Shown here piece by piece: positions 18,971 to 27,107 of a DNA stretch of 64,000 nt. This DNA comes from Dechloromonas sp. ZY10 (GTDB lineage Bacteria; Pseudomonadota; Gammaproteobacteria; Burkholderiales; Rhodocyclaceae). The stretch lies in the NCBI RefSeq assembly GCF_041378895.1, contig NZ_CP144212.1:523001-587000 (forward strand), read 5' to 3'. Each line of letters begins with the position of its first letter. The stretch's first letter is position 1. The translations under genes were made by a program, and so were the position numbers. A model generated the notes under the pieces. That model saw nothing but the letters and a program-made list of their open reading frames with translations, was not told where the DNA came from and searched no databases.

Positions 18971-19474
18971 ATGTCGTATCTTTCGCTTTTTCCCTCGTTT
19001 TCACGGTCGACCGTGAACATTGCCCTATTTGCGCTGCTGGCGCAGCCGGCCGTCGGCTTGCCCGACGAACACCCGCACGGCAGCGGTGAGGATCGCCGCC
19101 AGCTGCTCACCCTGAGCGCCGGCGAGAAACATTTCCTGCTCTCGGAAATGCGTCATTTCCTCGCCGTTACCCAGCGCATCCTGGCTGCCGGCCTGCGCGG
19201 CGAGATGCAGGAGGTGGCTGCCGCCGCCGCCTCGGCCGGGCTCAAGGCCCACCGCGCCGACCTGGCTGACCCCAATTCGCCGCTGCAGGGCATCCGGCGC
19301 AAAGCCCCGGCCGCCTTTTTCCCGCTCGGCAAGGCAACGCACGAAGCCTTCGACGAGATCGCCGAAGTTGCGACAGCCATCGGCGACAAGGACGCGGTCA
19401 ACCGCCTGCTGGCCGACAATCTGCAGCGCTGCGTCGCCTGCCACGCCAATTACCGCGTTGGCGACGGGCACTGA
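18971..19474 (+). CDS. Cytochrome c'-like exported protein
   Basis: 167 residues. The N-terminal 29 or so form a signal peptide (ALFALLAQPAVG). A single heme c motif CVACH sits near the C-terminus (154-158) followed by ANYRV, the arrangement of cytochrome c' (CxxCH near the end of a four-helix bundle). The middle is helical (SEMRHFLAVTQRILAAGLRGEM). Cytochromes c' bind NO and related gases in the periplasm; no axial ligand can be assigned here. The N-terminal coding sequence contains an 18-bp perfect copy of the GTCGAC palindrome, so a GTG at 19012 is an alternative start. It follows the TonB receptor and converges with rsmI. Confidence 0.7.
   Translation: MSYLSLFPSFSRSTVNIALFALLAQPAVGLPDEHPHGSGEDRRQLLTLSAGEKHFLLSEMRHFLAVTQRILAAGLRGEMQEVAAAAASAGLKAHRADLADPNSPLQGIRRKAPAAFFPLGKATHEAFDEIAEVATAIGDKDAVNRLLADNLQRCVACHANYRVGDGH
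19000..19017. repeat. Dispersed GTCGAC palindrome inside a signal-peptide coding region
   Basis: TTCACGGTCGACCGTGAA is a perfect 18-bp palindrome. It encodes part of the n-region of the cytochrome c'-like signal peptide. It shares its 14-bp core CACGGTCGACCGTG with the sites at 22368, 43142 and 46196. Confidence 0.9.
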
Positions 19475-19486
19475 GTCGGCTCGGGA

Positions 19487-20326
19487 TCAGCTCTTCCTGA
19501 GTGCCAGCGCCAGGTCGTAGAGCGCGTTCTTGCTGGCGCCGCTGATCGCGGCGGCGAGCTTGGCCGCCTGTTTGACCGGCAGGCCATCGGCGAGCAGCAG
19601 CTTGAGCACCCGCTCGCCCTCGCTGTCGTCGCCGCCGGCTGGCGCGCCCGAAACGATCAGCACGAACTCGCCGCGCTGGCGGTTGCTGTCGGCCTTGAGC
19701 CAGTCGAGTGCTTCGGCGAGCGGGCCGCTGTGGATGCTCTCGAAGAGCTTGGTCAGTTCGCGCGCGATCACCAGCGTGCGCTCGCCGAGCAGTTCGGCGA
19801 GGTCGCCGACGGTGTCGAGCACCCGGTGCGGGGCTTCGTAAAAGACCAATGCTGCCGGCGTCGCGCGCAGGCTTTCGATGGCTTGCCGGCGCTGCCCGGC
19901 CTTGCTCGGCAGGAAGCCGTAGAACAGGAAATGTTCGTCACCGAGACCGGACGCCGATAGCGCGGTGGTCGCCGCGCACGGGCCGGGCAACGGCACCACC
20001 CGGCCGCCGGCCGCGCGCACCGCAGCGACGACGCGGGCGCCGGGGTCGGAGATGCCGGGGGTGCCGGCGTCGGAAATCAGCGCCACCGATTCGCCGGCCT
20101 GCAGCTTGTCGATGATCCGCTGTGCCGCTTCGTGCTCGTTGTGCTGGTGTGCCGGCAGCAGCCGCCCCGGGGCGCCCAGTTGCTTGAGCAGCGGGCCGCT
20201 GTGGCGGGTGTCCTCGGCGGCGATCCAGGGCACCGCGCGCAGCACCTCCTCGGCGCGGCGGGTGAGGTCGGCGAGGTTCCCCAGCGGGGTCGGGACGACA
20301 TACAATGCGGGTGATTCCATTGTCAT
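19487..20326 (-). CDS. rsmI: 16S rRNA (cytidine1402-2'-O)-methyltransferase RsmI
   Basis: 279 residues. [68 protein letters not shown] and FYEAPHRV are hallmarks of the tetrapyrrole-methylase-fold RsmI, which 2'-O-methylates C1402 in the decoding centre. MTMES at 20326 (or Met two codons later) is the family start; the open frame extends upstream without similarity. It is divergent from yraN over 50 bases, as in the conserved rsmI/yraN arrangement of many proteobacteria. Confidence 0.95.
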   Translation of the reverse strand: MTMESPALYVVPTPLGNLADLTRRAEEVLRAVPWIAAEDTRHSGPLLKQLGAPGRLLPAHQHNEHEAAQRIIDKLQAGESVALISDAGTPGISDPGARVVAAVRAAGGRVVPLPGPCAATTALSASGLGDEHFLFYGFLPSKAGQRRQAIESLRATPAALVFYEAPHRVLDTVGDLAELLGERTLVIARELTKLFESIHSGPLAEALDWLKADSNRQRGEFVLIVSGAPAGGDDSEGERVLKLLLADGLPVKQAAKLAAAISGASKNALYDLALALRKS

Positions 20327-20376
20327 TAATTCCGGCGGTGCCACGGACAGCGGGGAGCGTCGGGGGCGGAGGCAAA

Positions 20377-20739
20377 ATGCGAAGAAGCGGCAACGATACC
20401 ACCGTCGCCAAGGGGCGCGAAGCCGAAACGGCGGCGGCCCGACTGCTGGAAAAAGCCGGTCTGCGCATCGTCGACCGTAATTTTCGCGTGCGCGGCGGCG
20501 AAATCGACCTGATCGCCCGCGACGGTGCCACGCTGGTTTTTGTCGAGGTGCGGGCGCGCAGCGGCAGCGGGTTTGGCGGCGCGGCGGCGAGCATCGATGC
20601 GGCCAAGCAACAGCGGCTGCTGCTTGCTGCGCGGCATTATCTCGCCCGTCACGGCGAGTGCGATTGCCGCTTCGATTGCCTGCTCTACGAAGCCGGCCAC
20701 TGGCGCTGGCTGCGCGGCGCCTTCGCGGCCGATGGCTGA
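20377..20739 (+). CDS. yraN: UPF0102 (YraN) nuclease-fold protein
   Basis: 120 residues. [25 protein letters not shown], then [22 protein letters not shown] is the UPF0102 signature: the Asp and the ExK/ExR-like acidic residues match a restriction-endonuclease-like fold (also seen in Holliday-junction resolvases). The molecular role of YraN remains unproven. ATG 20377 follows a GGAGG-like site. The 3' end overlaps the HIRAN gene by eight bases. The sequence GTCGACCGTAAT inside it is one mismatch from the dispersed motif. Confidence 0.92.
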   Translation: MRRSGNDTTVAKGREAETAAARLLEKAGLRIVDRNFRVRGGEIDLIARDGATLVFVEVRARSGSGFGGAAASIDAAKQQRLLLAARHYLARHGECDCRFDCLLYEAGHWRWLRGAFAADG

Positions 20740-21061
20740 GGCGGCGATGGCAGAGGTGGCCTTCCTGATCCTGCGCTGCCCTTTGGCCGGCAGCCAATAC
20801 CATGGATTGGCCGAAGTCGGGCTGCGGATGGCGCCGGGCGACTACCTGGAGTTGCAGCGCGAGCCGGAAAATCGCCACGATCCGGCGGCGATTCGCGTGC
20901 TTTGGCAGGGCCGGCAGATCGGCTATTTGCCGCGGGCGCTGAATCCGCCGCTGGCCGCTGCACTCGACGACGGAATCGCGCTGCATGCCCGTGTCACGGC
21001 CTTGCGTCTGGCGGCGACGCCGTGGGAACGGGTGGAACTCTCAGTCTATGCGCCGCTCTGA
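20732..21061 (+). CDS. HIRAN-domain protein
   Basis: 109 residues from ATG 20732 (an in-frame ATG at 20747 is equally possible). The segment [42 protein letters not shown], then [22 protein letters not shown] is a HIRAN domain almost from end to end. HIRAN domains bind 3' DNA ends in the eukaryotic HLTF; stand-alone bacterial forms are uncharacterised. Its coupling with YraN (nuclease-like fold) and proximity to DiaA suggest a DNA-related role, which is inference. Confidence 0.85.
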   Translation: MAEAAMAEVAFLILRCPLAGSQYHGLAEVGLRMAPGDYLELQREPENRHDPAAIRVLWQGRQIGYLPRALNPPLAAALDDGIALHARVTALRLAATPWERVELSVYAPL

Positions 21062-21106
21062 GGTAAAATCGACCTTCTTTTATTCACCCGCCAAGGGAAG
21101 CATTTC

Positions 21107-21697
21107 ATGGATCTGATTGCCCGCGTTGCCGAGAATTTCGAGGATAGCGCCCGTACCAAGCTCGAAGCCGTCGACCTGCTTGCTGCTCCGGTTGCCGCCG
21201 CCATCGAGACCCTGACCCAAAGCCTGCTCAACGGCGGCAAGATCCTCGCCTGCGGCAACGGCGGCTCGGCCGCCGACGCGCAGCACTTTGCGGCCGAGCT
21301 GGTCGGCCGCTTTGAAGCCGAACGCGGTGAGCTGGCGGCGATTGCGTTGACCACCGACACTTCGATCCTGACTGCAGTCGCCAACGACTACGCTTTCAGC
21401 CAGATCTTTGCCCGCCAGGTGCGCGCCCTCGGCCATGCCGGCGACGTGCTGCTGGCGATCTCGACCTCGGGCAATTCCGGCAACGTGATCGAGGCGATCA
21501 ACGCCGCCCACGAACACGAGATGCGGGTGATCGCGCTGACCGGCCGCGACGGCGGCCAGATCGGCGAACTGCTGCGCGACGACGACATCCACCTGTGCGT
21601 GCCGGCGCAACGCACCGCGCGCATCCAGGAAACCCACCTGCTGATCATTCACTGCCTGTGCGACGGGATCGACGCACTGCTGCTCGGAGTCGAGTAA
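21107..21697 (+). CDS. diaA: SIS-domain protein, DiaA/phosphoheptose-isomerase type
   Basis: 196 residues. SIS fold with CGNGGSAADAQHFAAELVGRF, ALTTDTSILTAVANDY, GDVLLAISTSGNSGNVI and ARIQETHLLIIHCLCDGID. It resembles E. coli DiaA, the DnaA-binding initiation factor, and also GmhA (sedoheptulose-7-phosphate isomerase). The gene order rsmI/yraN-diaA-dolP matches the DiaA locus, which favours that name, but an isomerase role cannot be excluded. It overlaps the next gene by one base (TAATG). Confidence 0.85.
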   Translation: MDLIARVAENFEDSARTKLEAVDLLAAPVAAAIETLTQSLLNGGKILACGNGGSAADAQHFAAELVGRFEAERGELAAIALTTDTSILTAVANDYAFSQIFARQVRALGHAGDVLLAISTSGNSGNVIEAINAAHEHEMRVIALTGRDGGQIGELLRDDDIHLCVPAQRTARIQETHLLIIHCLCDGIDALLLGVE

Positions 21698-22344
21698 TGA
21701 ACAAGCCCCGCCTGACCCTCGCCGCAACTGCGCTGGCGCTGACCCTGCCGCTGCTGCAGGGCTGTTTCCCGGCGATCGTCGCCGGCACCGCCGCTGGGGT
21801 GATGAGCGCCCACGACCGCCGCAGCACCGGCACCCAGGCTGATGACGAAAGCCTGGAGTGGAAGGCCGGCGAAGCCATCCCGGCCCGCTTCCGCAGCGCC
21901 GCGCACGTCAATGCCACCGCCTACAACCGGCGCCTGCTGCTGACCGGCGAGGTTGCCAGCGACGAGGCGCGGATGGAAATCGAAGCTGCCGTGCGCGCGG
22001 TGCAGGGCGTCCGCGAGGTGTTCAACGAATTGGTGGTGGCGGCGCCAAGCAGCCTGACCGTGCGCAGCCGCGACAGCTTCGTCACCTCCAAGGTCAAGGC
22101 CCGGCTGGTCGATTCGCAGAAGATTTCGGCCAACCACATCAAGGTGGTGACCGAGAACGGCTACACCTACCTGATGGGGGTGGTGACCGACTACGAAGCC
22201 AAGGTAGCGGTGCAGGTGGCGCGGACCACCGACGGCGTCAGGAAGGTGGTCAATGTGCTTGAGGTCCTGTCCGACGCCGAGATTCGCCGGCTGGACCTGG
22301 CCCCGGCCGGGGCGCAGCGCCCGGCACCGGTCGAAAGCCGTTAA
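21697..22344 (+). CDS. dolP: BON-domain outer-membrane lipoprotein, DolP (YraP) type
   Basis: 215 residues. The N-terminus ends in lipobox LLQGC (about residue 23), followed by a short glycine/alanine stretch. Two BON domains follow: VNATAYNRRLLLTGEVASDEAR with VQGVREVFNEL, and SFVTSKVKARLVDSQKISANHIKVVTENGYTYLMGVV, ending in GVRKVVNVLEVL. DolP maintains outer-membrane integrity and binds anionic phospholipid in E. coli. Gene order after diaA is the conserved one. A 36-bp perfect palindrome lies 12 bases beyond its stop. Confidence 0.9.
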   Translation: MNKPRLTLAATALALTLPLLQGCFPAIVAGTAAGVMSAHDRRSTGTQADDESLEWKAGEAIPARFRSAAHVNATAYNRRLLLTGEVASDEARMEIEAAVRAVQGVREVFNELVVAAPSSLTVRSRDSFVTSKVKARLVDSQKISANHIKVVTENGYTYLMGVVTDYEAKVAVQVARTTDGVRKVVNVLEVLSDAEIRRLDLAPAGAQRPAPVESR

Positions 22345-22356
22345 ACCCGGCGATTT

Positions 22357-22392
22357 TGCCGTTTTGCCACGGTCGACCGTGGCAAAACGGCA
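22357..22392. repeat. 36-bp perfect palindrome with GTCGAC core between convergent genes
   Basis: A 36-bp perfect inverted repeat centred on GGTCGACC, with arms TGCCGTTTTGCCAC and its complement. It lies between the stop codons of dolP (plus) and the EamA permease (minus) and could terminate both transcripts: T runs flank it on the right and A/T on the left. The central CACGGTCGACCGTG is shared with three other palindromes in the window. Confidence 0.9.
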
Positions 22393-22401
22393 TTTTTGCT
22401 T

Positions 22402-23301
22402 TCAGCGCTCGCGTTCGCCACGCGCGGCAAGGTAAATGCCGCCGAGCAACAGGCTGAAGCCGGCAAACTGCAGCGGACCGAAACCCTCGCCGAAAAAGAC
22501 GTAAGCCATCAGCGCGCTGCCGACCGGTTCGCCGAGCGTGACCACCGCGATGAAGGTGGCTGAGACGTGGCGCAGCGACCAGTTGTAAGCGGTATGGCCA
22601 AGCAGTTGCGGCCCCAGCGCCATCCCGGCCATCGCCCACCAGGCGCCGCTGCTCAAGGTGTCGAAGCGGAGACCGGTCAACTGCACGGCGGCGAGCAGGA
22701 AGAGCGCGGCAACGCCATAGGCGATCCAGATATAGGCAGTCAGCGGCAAGCCGGCGCGCAGGCGGCGGCCGAGCAGCAGATAGGCGGAAAAACACCAGCT
22801 GCCGACCAGCGCCAGCGCATTGCCGAGCAGCGGCTGGCTGCCGGGGGCGGCGTTGGCGCTGTCGCTCCAGAAAATCAGCAGGCTGCCCAGCAGCGATAGC
22901 GCGATCCCGCCCTGCATGGCCCGGTTGGGCCGTTCGCCCCAGAAAAGCAGACCGGCGAGACCGATCCACAGCGGGTTGGTGGTGACCAGCGCGGTGCTGG
23001 AAGCCACCGAGGTGTATTCCAGCGAGCTGATCCAGGTCGCGAAGTGCAGCGCCAGGCAGCCGCCGGCCGCCAGTCCCAGCGCCAGTTGGCGGCGGCTCAG
23101 CTGGCGCAATGCGCTGCCGCCAAACCACAGCGCCAGCGGCGTCACCACCAGCGCCGCCAAGCCGAGGCGGACGCAGGCGACGAGCAGCGATGGCGCGCCT
23201 TCACCCTGGGCCAGCCTGGCCAGGATCGCACCGAAAGAAATCGCCGTCAGGCCGCAGCCGAGGACGACAAACGGCAGCCAGCGTGGTGGCGGCGCGCTCA
23301 C
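22402..23301 (-). CDS. EamA-family (DMT) permease
   Basis: 299 residues with ten predicted membrane helices in two EamA repeats (LGCGLTAISFGAILARLA; YTSVASSTALVTTNPLWIGLAGLLFWGE; second repeat ending GEPVGSALMAYVFFGEGF). DMT proteins of this type export amino acids or metabolites. Its ATG overlaps the livF stop by four bases, so it is the last gene of the gntR-livK-putA-livHMGF run. A safety-valve exporter for the imported amino acid is one reading. Confidence 0.85.
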   Translation of the reverse strand: MSAPPPRWLPFVVLGCGLTAISFGAILARLAQGEGAPSLLVACVRLGLAALVVTPLALWFGGSALRQLSRRQLALGLAAGGCLALHFATWISSLEYTSVASSTALVTTNPLWIGLAGLLFWGERPNRAMQGGIALSLLGSLLIFWSDSANAAPGSQPLLGNALALVGSWCFSAYLLLGRRLRAGLPLTAYIWIAYGVAALFLLAAVQLTGLRFDTLSSGAWWAMAGMALGPQLLGHTAYNWSLRHVSATFIAVVTLGEPVGSALMAYVFFGEGFGPLQFAGFSLLLGGIYLAARGERER

Positions 23302-24010
23302 CCGTGGCCGCCTTCGAGATAGGCGGCACGGACCTCGGGGCTGGCCAGTAACTCCTGACCGCTACCGGAAAGCACGATCTCGCCGTGTTGCAGCACGTAG
23401 CCCCGGTGGGCGACGCGCAGTGCGTGGTGGGCGTTCTGCTCGACCAGCAAGATGGTCATCCCGTGTTCGCGGTTGAGGTCGCGGATGATCTGGAAAATCC
23501 GCTTGATATACAGCGGCGCCAGCCCCAGCGACGGTTCGTCGAGCAGCAGCAGCTGCGGCCGGCTCATCAACGCGCGGGCAATCGCCAGCATTTGCTGTTC
23601 GCCGCCGGACAAGGTGCCGGCGCGTTGCAAGCGACGCTCGCCGAGGATCGGGAAGAGTTCGATCATGCGCGCGACGTCGGCCTCGAAGTTGGCCGGGTCG
23701 GCCAGCACCGCACCCATCTGCAGGTTTTCCAGCACGCTCATGCGCGGGAAGATCCGCCGCCCTTCCGGCACCAGCGCGATGCCGCGATGCGGCACCTGGT
23801 GCGTCGGCAGCGCCGTGATGTCCTCGCCGTCGAAAACGATGCGTCCGGCCGAAGCCCGTGGGGCGCCGAACAGCGTCATCATCAGCGTCGACTTGCCGGC
23901 CCCGTTGGCGCCGATCAGGGTCACGATCTCGCCGGCGGCGACTTCCAGGTCAATCCCGCGCAGGGCGTGGATATGTCCGTAATGGGCATGCACGCCCGAG
24001 AGTTTGAGCA

Positions 24011-24014
<4 letters not shown>
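23298..24014 (-). CDS. livF: Branched-chain-type amino-acid ABC transporter, ATPase LivF
   Basis: 238 residues. Walker A GANGAGKST, the LivF-typical IALVPEGRRIFPRMSVLENL, signature LSGGEQQMLAIARAL, Walker B LLLLDEPSLGLAP, and H-loop VEQNAHHAL. Two adjacent ATGs (24014, 24011) overlap the livG stop region. It supplies one of two ATPase subunits of the HAAT importer encoded here. Confidence 0.95.
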
Positions 24015-24833
<819 letters not shown>

Positions 24834-24841
<8 letters not shown>

Positions 24842-26132
24842 GGGCAGTCTCCTTGGCGCCAACACCGAGGCGCAGGGTCGGCTGGCGTGCGGCGAGCAGG
24901 CCGCCCGGCTTCCAGACCATGATCAGGATCATCGCCAGGCCAAAGGCGAGCATCCGGTATTCGGAAAAATTGCGCCCGAATTCGGGCAGCAGCACCAGCA
25001 CCGAGGCCGCCAGGACGACGCCGAGCTGGCTGCCCATGCCGCCAAGCACGACAATCGCCAGAATGATCGCCGACTCGGTGAACACGAAGCTCTCCGGCGA
25101 GATGAAACCCTGGCGGGCGGCAAAGAAGACCCCGGCGAAGCCGCCCAGCATCGCGCCCAGCGCAAAGGCCGAAAGCTTGACGTTGGTGACGTTGATCCCG
25201 AGCGCCTTGCAGGCGATTTCGTCTTCGCGCAGCGCCTCCCAGGCACGGCCGACCGGCAGCTTGCGCAGGCGCAGCACGAGCAGGTTGGTGAGCAGGGCGA
25301 GGACCAGGATCAGGTAGTAAAGGAAGATGATCCGGTGCATCGGCGAAAACTCCAGCCCGAAAAAGCTGGCGAAGGTCTGGCTTTCCTCGTCGCCGCCGGC
25401 CTTGAACGGCAGGCCGAAAAAGCTCGGGCGGGGAATCGAGGCGATGCCGTTGGGGCCGCCCGACAATTCGGTCCAGTTCACCAGCACGATGCGGATGATT
25501 TCGCCGAAACCGAGGGTGACAATCGCCAGATAATCGCCACGCAGGCGCAAGGTCGGCCAGCCGAGCAGGATGCCGAAAGCAGCAGCGGCCAGTCCGGCGA
25601 GCGGCAGCGCCTCCCAGAAGCCCCAGCCGAACTGGGTAGCCAGGATCGCGTAGGTGTAGGCGCCGACGGCATAGAAGGCGACATAGCCGAGGTCGAGCAG
25701 GCCGGCGAGACCGACCACCACGTTCAGGCCCCAGCCGAGCATGACGTAGATCAGCACGGTGGTGGCGGTGTCGACCACGTAGCGGTCTTCGAGGAAGAAC
25801 AGCGGCAGCACGACCGCGACCCCGAGCAGCAACCAGGCCAGCTTGCCCAGCCAGCCATGACGGTTGGTCGGCGCGCTCGCTGCCTGGTGGCGGCGTTTGG
25901 CCTGAACACGGTCAACGGCCCAGCGCAGGCAAAAACGCCCGAGCGCGCTGGCGACGACAAAGAGCAGCAATTCCGGCCAGCGGGTAAGCACGACCAGGGC
26001 GCCGCCCTGGTCCTGGGTGGTCAGGCCGATCAGCGGAATGCCGAGGATCAGGGCGACCAGCGCGGCGGCCCCGGCATCCTTGAGGCGTTCGGCCAGGCTG
26101 GGCGGATGGGCGATGGCAAAAGGAGCGGACAT
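24834..26132 (-). CDS. livM: Branched-chain-type amino-acid ABC transporter, permease LivM
   Basis: 432 residues with about ten membrane helices. VVGLAGLLDLGYVAFYAVGAYTYA, GDYLAIVTLGFGEIIRI, LREDEIACKALGINVTNVKLSAFALGAMLGGFAG and ESFVFTESAIILAIVVLGGMGSQLGVV are the LivM permease signatures. The N-terminal ~100 residues include extra helices and a basic linker (QAKRRHQ), as in long LivM proteins. It shares one base with the livH stop. Confidence 0.94.
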
Positions 26133-27046
26133 CAGACTTTCTCCACTTCTGGGCGGCCGAGCAGGCCGCTGGGGCGGAACATCAGGACCAGAATCAGGAT
26201 GCCGAAGGTGGCCACATCCTTGTATTCAGCCCACAGATAGGCGCCCCAGAAGGCTTCGATCAGGCCGATGATCAGGCCGCCGAGCATCGCGCCAGGCAGC
26301 GAGCCGATGCCGCCGAGCACGGCAGCGGTGAAGGCCTTGATCCCGGCGACGAAGCCGATGAAAAAATCGACCACGCCGTAGTAGACCGTGACCATCACCC
26401 CGGCGACAGCGGCGAGCGCAGCGCCGAGCATGAAGGTCGAGGAAATCACGCGGTCGACGTTGATCCCGAGCAGCGCGGTCATCGTCCGGTCCTGCTCGCA
26501 GGCCCGCTGCTGGCGGCCGAAGGAGGTGCGGGTGATCAGCCAGGTAAAGGCCAGCATCAGGCCGACGGTGACGACGATGACCAGCAGCTGGGTCCAGGCC
26601 AGATGCACGGCATCGCCGCCGCTGCCGAACAGCGTGATGCCGCCTTCGATCACCGGCGGGATCGGTTTGACCCGGGCACCCTGGGTGACCTGCACCAGGT
26701 TTTGCAGGAAGATCGACATGCCGATGGCTGAAATCAGCGGCGCCAGGCGCGGCGCGCCGCGCAGCGGCCGGTAGGCGGTCCGTTCGACGGCCCAGCCGTA
26801 GGCGGTGGTGAAAAAGAGGGTGACCAGCAGCACGAAGAGCAGGGCCAGCGGCACCGACGAAACTCCGGCGGCTGCCAGCAGCGTGAACGCGGTGACGGCG
26901 ATGAAGGCGCTGATCATGTAAATGTCGCCGTGGGCGAAATTGATCATCCCGATGATGCCGTACACCATCGTGTAGCCAATCGCGATCAGCCCGTACAGCG
27001 AGCCGAGTGTCAGCCCGTTGATCAGTTGTTGAAAAAAGAGGGTCAT
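26132..27046 (-). CDS. livH: Branched-chain-type amino-acid ABC transporter, permease LivH
   Basis: 304 residues. MTLFFQQLINGLTLGSLYGLIAIG-YTMVYGIIGMINFAHGD is the LivH start, with FGRQQRACEQDRTMTALLGINVDRVISSTF and AFTAAVLGGIGSLPGAMLGG later. About eight membrane helices. Met 27046 is chosen because it gives the family N-terminus; the upstream 16 codons are Pro/Gly-rich. It follows putA by 61 bases on the same strand. Confidence 0.94.
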   Translation of the reverse strand: MTLFFQQLINGLTLGSLYGLIAIGYTMVYGIIGMINFAHGDIYMISAFIAVTAFTLLAAAGVSSVPLALLFVLLVTLFFTTAYGWAVERTAYRPLRGAPRLAPLISAIGMSIFLQNLVQVTQGARVKPIPPVIEGGITLFGSGGDAVHLAWTQLLVIVVTVGLMLAFTWLITRTSFGRQQRACEQDRTMTALLGINVDRVISSTFMLGAALAAVAGVMVTVYYGVVDFFIGFVAGIKAFTAAVLGGIGSLPGAMLGGLIIGLIEAFWGAYLWAEYKDVATFGILILVLMFRPSGLLGRPEVEKV

Positions 27047-27107
27047 GCTTACTCCCGGAGCTACTCCCGGCGCCCCGCCCGGCGGGCAGGGCACACGGTG
27101 ACGACGG

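Noticed and set aside
24842-24865. ATG 24865 as the start of livG
   Set aside because: It would overlap livM by 32 bases; GTG 24841 has AAGGAG at the right spacing.
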